From NCBI RefSeq assembly GCF_000381025.1, contig NZ_KB905826.1, forward strand, positions 62,001 to 126,000: 64,000 nucleotides of DNA. The letters run 5' to 3'. Below, piece after piece: positions 45,538-54,090 of the stretch; within the stretch, counting starts at the first letter, position 1; every line of letters begins with the position of its first letter. The position numbers and the translations under genes are program-made. Under the pieces are notes generated by a model. It ran no database searches. It was given only the letters and a program-made list of their open reading frames with translations, and was not told the DNA's origin. Source of the DNA: Streptomyces sulphureus DSM 40104. Its GTDB lineage: Bacteria; Actinomycetota; Actinomycetes; Streptomycetales; Streptomycetaceae.

Positions 45538-45990
45538 TCATCGGTGGTCGCGTGCCTCCCCTGCGGCGCGCTGCCCCTGCCACAGGCCGAGCGTCGCGAA
45601 GAGGACGGAGATCCCGCCGCCTGTGATCGACACGATGCTGCGTACCGCCTCGCCGGGGAGCGCGGCGCCGAGCACGGCGGCCAGGAGGAGGACACCGCCG
45701 GCGGCGTAGAAGGCAGGAGCGGCGGCCTTGTTGGCTGCTCGCCACGCAGCGTCGCCCGAGAGGCTGCGGCGGGTGCGTACGCCGACGAAGCGGTTGCGGG
45801 GGAGTCGCTCCGTGGCGCCCAGCCAGGCGGTGACGAGGAGGGCGACGCCGGCCAACAGGAGGACGGCGCCGACGAGGACGCGGGTTCCGGCCCCGTCCTC
45901 GTCGAGCGCGAGTGTGGTCCAAGCCACGTCGTGCGGCTGCACCTCCCTTGCGGTGCCGGCTACTTGGGCCAGGGCTGCTGTGCACGCCAT
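45538..45990 (-). CDS. SdpI/YhfL-family membrane protein
   Basis: The 150-residue protein has three predicted membrane helices. The middle motif NRFVGVRTRRSLSGDAAWRAANKAAAP matches the SdpI family, in which Bacillus SdpI gives immunity to the toxin SdpC. Most actinobacterial members have no known toxin partner, and none is seen nearby. The first 35 residues are hydrophilic. ATG 45990 is the only good start. Confidence 0.8.
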   Translation of the reverse strand: MACTAALAQVAGTAREVQPHDVAWTTLALDEDGAGTRVLVGAVLLLAGVALLVTAWLGATERLPRNRFVGVRTRRSLSGDAAWRAANKAAAPAFYAAGGVLLLAAVLGAALPGEAVRSIVSITGGGISVLFATLGLWQGQRAAGEARDHR

Positions 45991-46438
45991 CGTTGCTCTC
46001 CCCGCATCGGCTGGTGGTAGAGGGCGGGCGCCCCCGTCCTCGGGGCCACCTAACCCGTTGTGCCCGGTTCATGCGGCTTGCGGGCGGCGGTTGTTGAGGT
46101 GCTCGACCACCGCGAGCGGAGTGAACGGGGTCACTTCGCGGCGCGCTCCGAAGGGGGCCGGGTGTGGGCTCACGCACAGGGGATGGCGTGCCTACGAAAG
46201 GAATTAGGAGACGGTGAAACGGGCCTTCGGGGCGGCGGGCCTGCAGTTTCTGCGCCGTATTGGGGAAGATGGGCGATCCGTGGGCGACTTGCCTGGTTTT
46301 TCACACTCTGGAGTCCGTGTCATTACTGTCGTTCTTAGTAGCAACCATCCTTGATGCCCCCCTGGGCGTCCGTTATCACTGGACATGCTTCTTGAGGCAA
46401 TCAGGAAGCAACCCCCCACATCCGGAGGTAACTCCCTC
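45991..46438. other. Upstream region of the M23 peptidase gene
   Basis: This 448-base gap has no convincing gene. A 46-codon frame (46214-46354) has a ribosome-binding site too close to its GTG. TTGATG at 46351 with TATCAC at 46374 (17-base spacer) could be the M23 promoter, giving a leader of about 50 bases. I looked for the c-di-AMP riboswitch that often precedes such genes in Streptomyces and did not recognise one. Confidence 0.4.
46351..46379 (+). promoter_or_regulatory. Candidate promoter of the M23 peptidase gene
   Basis: TTGATG and TATCAC are 17 bases apart and sit about 60-90 bases before the start codon. The match is partial. Confidence 0.3.
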
Positions 46439-47146
46439 ATGTCCAAGACCACCGCGAAGCGCATGACCCAGGCCCTCGGCAACCGCCGCACCCGGGCGGT
46501 CGTCCTGGCGGCAGGGTTCAGCGCCTCGATGGCCCTGGGCGCTGGCAGTGCCATAGCCGCAGACGGCGGCCACTCGGACGCCTTTGCTGCGGGTACTGCG
46601 TCGCAGATCGCCGGTTCTGCCCGCGCGCAGGCCGACAACCAGCTCAAGGACGCGGACGCGAAGAAGAAGGCCGCCGACGACCGCAAGGCCGACGAGAAGG
46701 CCGAGCGGAACTCCGAGCGGGGCAACGGCTGGACGTCGCCGATCGACGGCGACTACGAGCTGAGCGCGACGTACGGCAAGGACGGCGGACGCTGGGCCTC
46801 CGGCCACTCCGGCCAGGACTTCGCCGTGCCGACCGGTACCGGTGTCGAGTCCGTGAACAGCGGCACCGTCGTCAAGGCCGGCGGCAACGGTGCGGGCGAC
46901 GGCCCCGCCTACGGCAACGCCGTCGTGGTCAAGCACGACAACGGCCAGTTCTCGCAGTACGCCCACCTCGACTCCATCGACGTCAAGGTCGGCGACAAGG
47001 TGAAGTCCGGCGAGGAGATCGCGAAGTCCGGTAATACCGGTAACTCCTCCGGTCCGCACCTCCACTTCGAGATCCGTACCTCCGCCGACTACGGGACCGC
47101 GATCGAGCCCGTGGATGCCCTGAAGGACCACGGCGTGAAGCTGTGA
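46439..47146 (+). CDS. Secreted M23-family peptidoglycan endopeptidase
   Basis: The enzyme cuts peptide cross-bridges in the cell wall. The 235-residue precursor has a signal peptide ending near AIAADGG (about residue 40). A charged helical segment (about 60-90, Lys/Asp-rich) follows, then the M23 domain with metal ligands in HSGQD and the His of HLHF near the end. It is the short secreted class, with no LysM domain. ATG 46439 has GGAGGT 10 bases upstream; the in-frame ATG at 46385 lies before this site. A perfect terminator follows. Confidence 0.93.
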   Translation: MSKTTAKRMTQALGNRRTRAVVLAAGFSASMALGAGSAIAADGGHSDAFAAGTASQIAGSARAQADNQLKDADAKKKAADDRKADEKAERNSERGNGWTSPIDGDYELSATYGKDGGRWASGHSGQDFAVPTGTGVESVNSGTVVKAGGNGAGDGPAYGNAVVVKHDNGQFSQYAHLDSIDVKVGDKVKSGEEIAKSGNTGNSSGPHLHFEIRTSADYGTAIEPVDALKDHGVKL

Positions 47147-47188
47147 CCCGACCGCGGCGGTCCGCAGGGGCCGCCGCCCCCGTCTCCC

Positions 47189-47225
47189 AGCCCGGCGCCC
47201 GACCCCACCGGTCGGGCGCCGGGCT
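47189..47225 (+). terminator. Terminator after the M23 peptidase gene
   Basis: A perfect 16-bp stem (47189-47204 with 47210-47225) with loop CCACC lies 43 bases after the stop codon. Confidence 0.85.
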
Positions 47226-47237
47226 CGTTGCCGTCGG

Positions 47238-47262
47238 GTGCGCCTACGGTATGCAGGCGCAC
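47238..47262. promoter_or_regulatory. Inverted repeat upstream of the AraC gene
   Basis: GTGCGCCT and AGGCGCAC are perfect arms around 9 bases that include TACGGT, a -10-like hexamer. A bound protein could block or guide RNA polymerase. Confidence 0.4.
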
Positions 47263-47267
47263 GAACG

Positions 47268-47282
47268 CGCACTGCCAGTGCG
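47268..47282. promoter_or_regulatory. 15-bp palindrome upstream of the AraC gene
   Basis: CGCACTG-C-CAGTGCG is a perfect odd palindrome 55 bases before the AraC start codon, right after the first inverted repeat. Confidence 0.4.
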
Positions 47283-47336
47283 GAAGTTGTCCACAGGTAG
47301 CGGGGCGGTGTCCCTGCCGCCTGTCACGATCGGCCG

Positions 47337-47837
47337 ATGACGACCACCCCGCGCACGGCACGCCTGCGGGCGTTGCGGCGCGCCAAGGACGCGATGGACC
47401 GCAGGCGTTCGGACCCTCGCCTCGACCTCGCCGCCATCGCGGCCCACGCCGGGTACTCCCCGCGCTACTTCCTCCGCGCCTTCAAGCGGACCTACGGCGA
47501 GACCCCGCTGCGGTACCTGGGACGCCGGCGCATGGAGCACGCCGAGGAACTGCTGCGCGCGGCCGACCTGTCGGTCACGGAGGTCTGCGAGCGCGCGGGT
47601 TTCGCCAGCCTCGGCTCCTTCTCCACGCGCTTCAAGGCGCGTACGGGTGTCGCTCCGGGTGCGTATCGGGCACGCCATCGCGGCGGGATTCGGGGACGCG
47701 TCCCGACGTGCTACATGAGGCTTCTCAGCGGTGCTGGAGGTGGTGGAAGGGCCCGGTGCAGAGCTCCGGGGGGCGGCGCCGACGGCCGCGGCGTCGAGGG
47801 GTCCGGCGAAGAGGGCAATTTGGAAGAAGCGCGGTGA
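47337..47837 (+). CDS. AraC-type helix-turn-helix regulator
   Basis: The 166-residue protein has one complete HTH_18 domain with two helix-turn-helix units: LDLAAIAAHAGYSPRYFLRA and LSVTEVCERAGFASLGSFST. Short AraC proteins of this type often pair with a VOC-fold gene, as here (47944). The last 45 residues are Gly-rich and do not look like the usual C-terminus, so a frameshift late in the gene is possible. CACGAT 6 bases before the ATG fits a leaderless message. Confidence 0.85.
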   Translation: MTTTPRTARLRALRRAKDAMDRRRSDPRLDLAAIAAHAGYSPRYFLRAFKRTYGETPLRYLGRRRMEHAEELLRAADLSVTEVCERAGFASLGSFSTRFKARTGVAPGAYRARHRGGIRGRVPTCYMRLLSGAGGGGRARCRAPGGGADGRGVEGSGEEGNLEEAR

Positions 47838-47943
47838 GCGGCCGACTGCATACGGTGAAGGAACAGTTGGGGAGCCGCAGCGCACGGCGCCCACCGCTGC
47901 GAGCCGCCCGTCATATGGTCCGTAACCGTCCGGGAGCCCCCGC

Positions 47944-48372
47944 ATGATCACCGAACTCGCCTTCACCACCCTCTGGTCCACCGATCAGGAGCGCACTCTC
48001 GCCTTCTGCACGGAGAAGCTCGGCCTTGAGCTGCGGTGCGACGTGAGAGAGGGGAATGCGCGTTGGATCACGGTCGGGGTGCCAGGCGTGGAGCGTCCCG
48101 AGATCGCCGTCATGCCGACCGACGGACCGGGGCTCGATCCGGAGTCGGCGGAGGCACTCAGCACGCTGGTCGCCAAGGGCGTGCTCGGAGTCTGCGCCTT
48201 CCATACCGACGACTGCCGGGCGGAGCACCGCCGACTCGAGCAGCGCGGCGTGGAGTTCGTCCTGGAGCCACAGGAACGCCCGTACGGCACCGAGGCAATG
48301 TTCCGGGACGACAGCGGCAATTGGTGCGCGCTCACCCAGCCCCACGTGGCCGCGAAGGAGGGGAAGCGATGA
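47944..48372 (+). CDS. VOC-family (glyoxalase-like) protein
   Basis: The 142-residue protein has two beta-alpha-beta-beta-beta units of the vicinal-oxygen-chelate fold: TLWSTDQERTLAFCTEKLGL and the second from about residue 75. The end FRDDSGNWCALTQP carries a typical metal-ligand position in many members, but the ligand set is incomplete, so catalysis is uncertain. GGGAG precedes the ATG. It follows the AraC gene and was probably placed under its control. Confidence 0.82.
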   Translation: MITELAFTTLWSTDQERTLAFCTEKLGLELRCDVREGNARWITVGVPGVERPEIAVMPTDGPGLDPESAEALSTLVAKGVLGVCAFHTDDCRAEHRRLEQRGVEFVLEPQERPYGTEAMFRDDSGNWCALTQPHVAAKEGKR

Positions 48373-48419
48373 ACGGCACGCGGCACGGCCTCCGGTCGGA
48401 GGCCGTGCCGCCCGGAGCC

Positions 48420-49379
48420 TCAGCCCCGGGGGAGGCGGTAGACGCCGCCGGCGAGTGGTTCGACGAGCCCGTCGGCCACCAAACCGTCGAGGGCGCGAGC
48501 TCGCTGCACCGGTTCGTGCCACACCCTGTCCAGGACTGCCTGCGGCACGGGGTGGTGGGCCTCTCGAAGCACGGCGAGCAGCCGCCCGCGCACCTGGCGG
48601 TCGGTGCCGGCATAGGACTGCACCCGCCGTGCCGGCCCCTGGTGCGGAGGGGAACCTGCGAGCCGCCAGGCACAGAGCTGTGCGACGGGGCAGCGTCCAC
48701 ACTCGGGGCTCCGCGCAGTGCACACCAATGCGCCGAGCTCCATCGTCGCGGCGGCCCAACTCGCCGCCGTGGAGTCCTCCTCGGGCAGCATGGCGCGGGC
48801 CAGCTTCCGCTCGGCCGCGGTCGTCGCGTTCGGTGGAAACTCCCGTCCGTTGACGGCGCGTGCAAAGACCCGTCGCACATTGGTGTCGAGCACAGCGTGC
48901 CGCCGCCCGTAGGCGAACGAAGCGACGGCGGCCGCCGTGTACTCACCCACGCCGGGAAGAGCGAGAAGCTGCGCATGGTCTTCCGGTACGTCGCCTCCGT
49001 GGCGTTCCGCTATGGCGGCTGCCGCACCGTGGAGCCGCAGCGCTCTTCGCGGATAGCCGAGGCGGCCCCAGGCGCGCACGGCTTCGCCCGGTTCTTCGGC
49101 TGCAAGATCGGCGGGGCGGGGCCAGCGCGAGAGCCACTCCTCGTAGACAGGCAACACCCTGTTGACCGGAGTCTGCTGCAGCATGAACTCGCTGACCATC
49201 ACGCCCCAGGCGCCAGCCTCGGGGCGCCGCCAGGGAAGGTCCCGGGCGTGCTCGGCGAACCAGTCGATCACAGGGGCGTGGAACTCGCTGGCCGCGCGCT
49301 CGACGGGGGAATCGACGGAGGAAGGGGATGTCCGTGGCGCCGGAGAGTCGGCGGAGGAAGTCTCGGTGGTCGCAGTCAT
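48420..49379 (-). CDS. mutY: A/G-specific adenine DNA glycosylase
   Basis: MutY removes adenine mispaired with 8-oxoguanine, preventing G:C to T:A change. The 319-residue protein has the helix-hairpin-helix LLALPGVGEYTAAAVASF, catalytic Asp in AVLDTNVRR and the iron-sulfur Cys set C-x6-C-x2-C-x5-C in CTARSPECGRCPVAQLCAW. The C-terminal MutT-like domain that recognises 8-oxoG is short, as in many actinobacteria. ATG 49379 is chosen from homologue length; the frame is open further upstream. radA and disA follow in the conserved neighbourhood. Confidence 0.93.
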   Translation of the reverse strand: MTATTETSSADSPAPRTSPSSVDSPVERAASEFHAPVIDWFAEHARDLPWRRPEAGAWGVMVSEFMLQQTPVNRVLPVYEEWLSRWPRPADLAAEEPGEAVRAWGRLGYPRRALRLHGAAAAIAERHGGDVPEDHAQLLALPGVGEYTAAAVASFAYGRRHAVLDTNVRRVFARAVNGREFPPNATTAAERKLARAMLPEEDSTAASWAAATMELGALVCTARSPECGRCPVAQLCAWRLAGSPPHQGPARRVQSYAGTDRQVRGRLLAVLREAHHPVPQAVLDRVWHEPVQRARALDGLVADGLVEPLAGGVYRLPRG

Positions 49380-49767
49380 GGCAGAGCCGATCCTGGCACG
49401 TAGCTCGCCCGTGGGAAAACGGCCACGCGGCACAGCCGCCCACACCCGACGTCCATACAGCCGTGTGCGGGGTTTCGGTCCGCTTCGTACGTGTAATGCC
49501 GCTCGTCCTGCGTCTCTGGACGACGGCACCCACTGGCCGTGCGCGCAGACGAGGAGGTGGACTCCCGGTGAAAAGGCAGGAGGCGAAGGCGCATTCGTCA
49601 ACTCGCGTCGCGCCCGCCCCGAAGTGGTGGACGCAGCAAGGGCGATGGGCCCCACCTGCTGCTCAAGTCAGCGAGTTGGCTGCCCGCGTGCGCGGAGATG
49701 GTCCCAATCGTGCTGCATCTGGCGGGCACGGGTCGGCCGTGTGGCTGATGTCTCGTAAGGTTTCCGC
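49380..49767. other. Divergent region between mutY and the 281-residue ORF
   Basis: This 388-base stretch carries no convincing gene; the open frames are Arg/Pro-rich. It should contain promoters for both flanking genes, but no consensus pair stands out. Confidence 0.4.
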
Positions 49768-50613
49768 GTGGGATCTCTGCGCAATCCGATCGGGCCGCTC
49801 CCTTCCTCCATCTACTGGCGTCGAAGGGCAGTTGCCGTTGCCGTCTTGGCACTCCTGGCCGTGGTCGTCGTCTGGGCCGTCTTCCGTGACGCGGGCGAGT
49901 CCACCAGCGACGACAGCAAGGGTGGCGGCGGTCCTGCGGCCACGATCACCCCGGGGCCCTCGGACTCCGGCCCCGGAATCAGTGAACGACCTGGCGGCCG
50001 TGACGAGGAGAGCGGTTCCGAGGCATCGGACGGCGGCTCCTCCGGCTCGGACGAGGGGGACGGAGACAACGCCGACGACTCGAAGGGCGGCGGTTCCACC
50101 GGCGGCTCGGGATGGGGCGATGCGGGCGGCGGCGCCGGCTCCGATTCCGGCTCGACGGGAGGGGCCGGCGGTGAGGGAGCCGGGAGCGACCATGGCGGCG
50201 TGCCCGCCGGGTCCTCTCTGCCCGAGTGTCGAAAGGGCGATGTCGAGGTCTCCCTGAAGAGCGTCAAGAAGACGTACGGCAGCGGTATGCGACCACGGTT
50301 CAAGCTGGCGGCTGAGAACAACCGAGCCACGGCTTGCAAGCTCGACTTCGGCCCCACGGCGACCGTCGTCACGGTGAAGGACTCGGAGGGAGCGACCGTC
50401 TGGGCCTCCGATCACTGCCCGCGCACCAAGAAGCCGGCGTACGTACAGCTCCCCGCCAACCACGAGACAACACGCACCTTCTCCTGGTACCGCAAGGCCA
50501 ACGCCGCCAACTGCGCCACGCCCAACAGCAGTTCTCTCTCCACCGGTGACTACCGTATCGAGGTGGACCTGCACGGCCTGGAGAAAGTGAGCGCCAAGTT
50601 CACGCTGGACTGA
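49768..50613 (+). CDS. Membrane-anchored protein with Gly/Ser linker and secreted C-terminal domain
   Basis: The 281-residue protein has a membrane helix near the N-terminus (about 20-38). A Gly/Ser/Asp-rich linker of about 105 residues follows, then a C-terminal extracytoplasmic domain (residues 150-281) with several conserved-looking Cys (for example LPECRKG and ATACKLDFG). It is probably anchored in the membrane with the folded part outside. No named family could be assigned. It starts with GTG after AAGG, and a hairpin follows. Confidence 0.75.
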   Translation: MGSLRNPIGPLPSSIYWRRRAVAVAVLALLAVVVVWAVFRDAGESTSDDSKGGGGPAATITPGPSDSGPGISERPGGRDEESGSEASDGGSSGSDEGDGDNADDSKGGGSTGGSGWGDAGGGAGSDSGSTGGAGGEGAGSDHGGVPAGSSLPECRKGDVEVSLKSVKKTYGSGMRPRFKLAAENNRATACKLDFGPTATVVTVKDSEGATVWASDHCPRTKKPAYVQLPANHETTRTFSWYRKANAANCATPNSSSLSTGDYRIEVDLHGLEKVSAKFTLD

Positions 50614-50624
50614 CCTTCGGCAGG

Positions 50625-50644
50625 GCCCCGTCGAAGGACGGGGC
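50625..50644 (+). terminator. Terminator hairpin after the 281-residue ORF
   Basis: GCCCCGT and ACGGGGC form a perfect 7-bp stem around CGAAGG, extended by a G:U and a G:C pair. It lies 12 bases after the stop codon. Confidence 0.55.
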
Positions 50645-51082
50645 TCCACCTCGATGAGCTGCTCCGGCTCCTGTGGATGCGCGATCGGTTCGCTCACCTC
50701 GCCTGCGTCCTCGGGCTGCTGAGCGCGGGCTGCCGCCGGGCTGTTGGGCGCCTCCGGCGTTCCTCCCCGACGGTGCGCCCCTCGTGGCGGCGACTGCTGA
50801 AGCACGGTCGACGCCCGACAACACGGTCGCTGCGGGTGCCCGTTGACAAGCGGCCGAGAGGGCGGGCCACATCCCAGCATGGGCGGCCTCCACCGAGTCG
50901 CTTCCCGCCCCGGTGGACCGGCCGCCCGCGCAAACGGAGCACCCGGCCCAAGTCCCGAGCCCCTCGTAACCCACGGCCGGACACCGCTCACCCGGCAGCT
51001 CACCGCCGGGCCCCGCTCGTCCGGCAGCCCACGGCCCACGGCTCGTCGACGACGGCAGCGCCCTCTCCCCACCGGGCAACCG
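50645..51082. other. Gap between the 281-residue ORF and disA
   Basis: About 440 bases carry no recognisable gene. On the minus strand one frame has a Glu/Pro-rich run that looks protein-like around 50650-50750 but has no start or domain. It could be the remnant of a degraded gene or just composition bias. Confidence 0.35.
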
Positions 51083-52213
51083 TCAGACGTACCGCTCCAG
51101 AATCGAGGACTCCGCGAGCCGGGAAAGACCCTCGCGCACGGAGCGGGCCCTGGTCTCGCCGACCCCTTCGACCGCCTGCAAGTCGTCGACGCTCGCCGCG
51201 AGCAGCTTCTGTAGGCCCCCGAAGTGCTCCACGAGCCGCTCGATGATGGTGCCCGGAAGCCGCGGAACCTTGGCCAACAGGCGGAACCCGCGCGGCGAGA
51301 CGGCCGAGTCGAGCGTCTCCGGGGAGCCGCTGTACCCCAACGCCCTCGCCACTGTGGCGAGTTCGAGGAGCTCCGTGTGGGTGAGCCGGTCCAGCTCGGT
51401 GAGCGCCTCGGCGACGGTGCGGGCGCGGCGGCCCGCACCGGCGGCCTGCGGTACGTAGTCGCGCGCGACGAGTTCGCGTTCCGGCTCCACTCCGGCGATG
51501 AGCTCGTCGAGCTGGAGCGAGAGCAGCCGCCCGTCGGTCCCCAGCTCGACGACGTACTCCGCGATCTCCGTGGCGATACGCCGCACCATCTCCAGACGCT
51601 GCGCGACGGCGGTGACGTCCCGCACCGTCACCAGGTCCTCGATCTCCAGCGCCGAGAGCGTGCCCGCCACTTCGTCGAGGCGGAGCTTGTACCGTTCCAG
51701 CGTCGCGAGCGCCTGGTTGGCCCTCGAGAGGATCGCGGCCGAGTCCTCCAGGACGCGGCGCTGTCCGTCGACGTAGAGCGCGATGAGCCGCATCGACTGG
51801 CTCACCGAGACGACGGGGAACCCCGTCTGGATCGAGACCCGCTGCGCCGTCCGGTGCCGGGTGCCCGTTTCCTCCGTCTCGATGGAGGCGTCGGGGACGA
51901 GCTGGACCCCCGCACGGACGATCTTCGAGATGTCGCGGTCGAGGATGAGCGCTCCGTCCAGCTTGCACAGCTCGCGCAGACGCGTCGCCGAGAAGTCCAC
52001 GTCGAGGACGAAGCCGCCGGTGCACAGCGCCTCCACCGACCTGTCCATCCCGAGGACGATCAATCCCCCGGTGTTGCCGCGCAGTACGCGCTCCAGGCCG
52101 TCGCGGAGCGCTGTGCCCGGAGCGACCGCGCTCAGCGAGGCGCGCATCAGACCCTCGGCGCCGGCGCTCTGACCGGCCCTTCCGGGGGCTGTTGCCCGGT
52201 CGTTGGCTGCCAC
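51083..52213 (-). CDS. disA: Diadenylate cyclase DisA
   Basis: DisA makes the second messenger c-di-AMP from two ATP and scans DNA for damage. The 376-residue protein has the DAC-domain motifs DGA (KLDGALILDRD) and RHR (GTRHRTAQR), a helical linker, and C-terminal helix-hairpin-helix motifs, for example LQAVEGVGETRARSVREGL. The start is GTG 52213 with AAGGAG 5-10 bases upstream. In Streptomyces c-di-AMP controls osmotic balance and cell wall resuscitation factors. It lies downstream of radA. Confidence 0.95.
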   Translation of the reverse strand: MAANDRATAPGRAGQSAGAEGLMRASLSAVAPGTALRDGLERVLRGNTGGLIVLGMDRSVEALCTGGFVLDVDFSATRLRELCKLDGALILDRDISKIVRAGVQLVPDASIETEETGTRHRTAQRVSIQTGFPVVSVSQSMRLIALYVDGQRRVLEDSAAILSRANQALATLERYKLRLDEVAGTLSALEIEDLVTVRDVTAVAQRLEMVRRIATEIAEYVVELGTDGRLLSLQLDELIAGVEPERELVARDYVPQAAGAGRRARTVAEALTELDRLTHTELLELATVARALGYSGSPETLDSAVSPRGFRLLAKVPRLPGTIIERLVEHFGGLQKLLAASVDDLQAVEGVGETRARSVREGLSRLAESSILERYV

Positions 52214-52473
52214 TGCACTCCTTCGGTCGTGCGGGTGCCTGTCGGCATCGGGTCGTTGACGTGCATCCGCCGGCAGGGTCGCCGCAACTGGTTTGTCACA
52301 AGCGGTTCGTCGTACATGCCTGCCGGCATGTCGCAGGCGACGGGCAAGACCGGGGCAAAGTCTACCGGCGGCGCGCTCACGACCGTGCGGGACCGCCGTG
52401 GCCGGGCGTTGTGCGCGGCCGAACTCCCCGGTTGCGGACGGCCGTCGGCGGGTCTGCTCCTCGGCCGACACCC

Positions 52474-53874
52474 TCAGCCGACGGGCTCCTCGCCCCGGCG
52501 CACCGGCCGCTTCGGCAGCACGCGCAGCGCCTCGCCGACATCGGCCACCTCCCGCACGCGCATGCCGTCCGGTATCCGGCCGGGGTCCGCGGGGACGAGC
52601 GCGTGCGTGAAGCCGAGCCGCGCGGCTTCGGAGAGCCGCCGCTGCACACCGGTCACCCGACGCACCTCCCCGGCGAGCCCGACCTCCCCGACCGCGACGA
52701 GGTTCTTCGGCAGCGGCGTGTCCGAGGCGGCGCTCGCCAGCGCCAGTGCGACGGCGAGGTCGGCGGCCGGCTCGGTGAGCTTCACGCCGCCCACCGTCGC
52801 GCTGTAGATGTCCCGCTTGCCGAGCGCGCTGATCCGCCCGCGCTGCTCCAACACGGCGAGCATCATGGAGACTCGGGAGGTCTCCAACCCCGAGGTCGTT
52901 CTGCGCGGTGACGGGATCTGGCTGTCGACGGTGAGCGCCTGCACTTCGGCGACGAGCGGGCGCCGTCCCTCGAGCGTCACGGTGAGGCAGGTGCCGGGGA
53001 CGGGTTCGGCACGGTGTGTGAGGAAGAGCCCGGAGGGGTCGGCGAGGCCGGTGATCCCCTCGTCGTGCAGCTCGAAGCACCCGACCTCGTCGGTCGTGCC
53101 GTAGCGGTTCTTCACCCCGCGGACGAGGCGCAGTCTCGCGTGCCTGTCGCCTTCGAAGTGCAGCACGACATCGACGAGATGCTCCAACAGCCGCGGCCCC
53201 GCGATCGCTCCGTCCTTGGTGACGTGGCCGACGAGCAGCGTCGACATCCCCCGTTCCTTGGACGCGCGGATCAGGGCGCCCGCCACTTCGCGCACCTGGG
53301 CCATGCCGCCCGGCGCCCCTTCGAGCTCGGGCGAGGCGACGGTCTGCACGGAGTCGAGGACGAGCAACGACGGCTTCACCTCGTCGAGATGGCCGAGCAC
53401 GGCGGAGAGGTCCGTCTCCGCCGCGAGGTAGAGGTCCTCGCTCAGCGCACCGATCCGGTCGGCGCGCAGCCGCACCTGCCCCGCGGACTCCTCACCCGTG
53501 ACGTACAGGGTGCGTTGGCCCGAACCCGACGCGCGGGCCGCGACATCGAGCAGCAGCGTGGACTTCCCCACCCCGGGCTCGCCGGCCAGAAGCACCACGG
53601 CGCCCGGCACCAGCCCACCGCCCAACACCCGGTCGAACTCGGGAACCCCGGTGCTCCGCGCCGTCGCCTGCTCGCCGTCCACCTGCGCGATGGGAAGCGC
53701 CGAAGCGGAGACCCTGCCGGGGGCCGTGGTCCGCACCCCGGGGCTCCCTGCCTCCTCGACGGTGCCCCACGCCTGGCACTCGGGGCACCGCCCGAGCCAT
53801 TTCGCGGTCTGCCAGCCGCACTCGGTACAGCGGTACGCGGGACGGTCCTTGGCGGACGACTTACGGGTTGCCAT
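52474..53874 (-). CDS. radA: DNA repair protein RadA
   Basis: RadA (Sms) is a RecA-like motor that drives branch migration in recombination. The 466-residue protein has an N-terminal C4 zinc finger (CTECGWQTAKWLGRCPEC), Walker A GEPGVGKST, the family motif KNRYG (most have KNRFG) and a C-terminal Lon-like domain (GGVKLTEPAADLAVALALAS). ATG 53874 fits the family. RadA physically and functionally links to DisA in other bacteria, and the two genes are adjacent. Confidence 0.95.
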   Translation of the reverse strand: MATRKSSAKDRPAYRCTECGWQTAKWLGRCPECQAWGTVEEAGSPGVRTTAPGRVSASALPIAQVDGEQATARSTGVPEFDRVLGGGLVPGAVVLLAGEPGVGKSTLLLDVAARASGSGQRTLYVTGEESAGQVRLRADRIGALSEDLYLAAETDLSAVLGHLDEVKPSLLVLDSVQTVASPELEGAPGGMAQVREVAGALIRASKERGMSTLLVGHVTKDGAIAGPRLLEHLVDVVLHFEGDRHARLRLVRGVKNRYGTTDEVGCFELHDEGITGLADPSGLFLTHRAEPVPGTCLTVTLEGRRPLVAEVQALTVDSQIPSPRRTTSGLETSRVSMMLAVLEQRGRISALGKRDIYSATVGGVKLTEPAADLAVALALASAASDTPLPKNLVAVGEVGLAGEVRRVTGVQRRLSEAARLGFTHALVPADPGRIPDGMRVREVADVGEALRVLPKRPVRRGEEPVG

Positions 53875-54024
53875 GGCCCTCACGTTAGCCGCGCCCACCG
53901 ACAGGGAGCGGCCCCGCCTGCCGGGCGGCCGTCCGTGCCGTACGCCGCGGAACCCCGAACTCGACGGCCTGCCGCGGTACTTAGCGGATATCGTTACCCG
54001 CGTCGGTCCTCACCGCTGATAGTC

Positions 54025-54036
54025 ATCCGTACGGAT
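54025..54036. promoter_or_regulatory. Palindrome in the radA divergent region
   Basis: ATCCGTACGGAT is a perfect 12-bp palindrome in the AT-rich centre of the 216-base region between radA and the sigma-like gene. It could be an operator for either gene. Confidence 0.35.
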
Positions 54037-54090
54037 TAAAACTGCGCAACCGGGACCGGTAAAACGCCATCATCCGCCTACCGTCACCGG

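Noticed and set aside
46214..46354. 46-codon ORF upstream of the M23 gene
   Set aside because: The AGGAG site is only about three bases from the GTG, no homology is recognised, and the frame overlaps the likely promoter.
45991..46438. Possible c-di-AMP riboswitch before the M23 peptidase
   Set aside because: Considered because such riboswitches often precede wall hydrolases in Streptomyces, but the conserved stems and GGTGAA-type core could not be found.
50645..51082. Possible protein-coding remnant next to disA
   Set aside because: One minus-strand frame has a Glu/Pro-rich run but no start site, ribosome-binding site or domain. Noted only in the gap entry.
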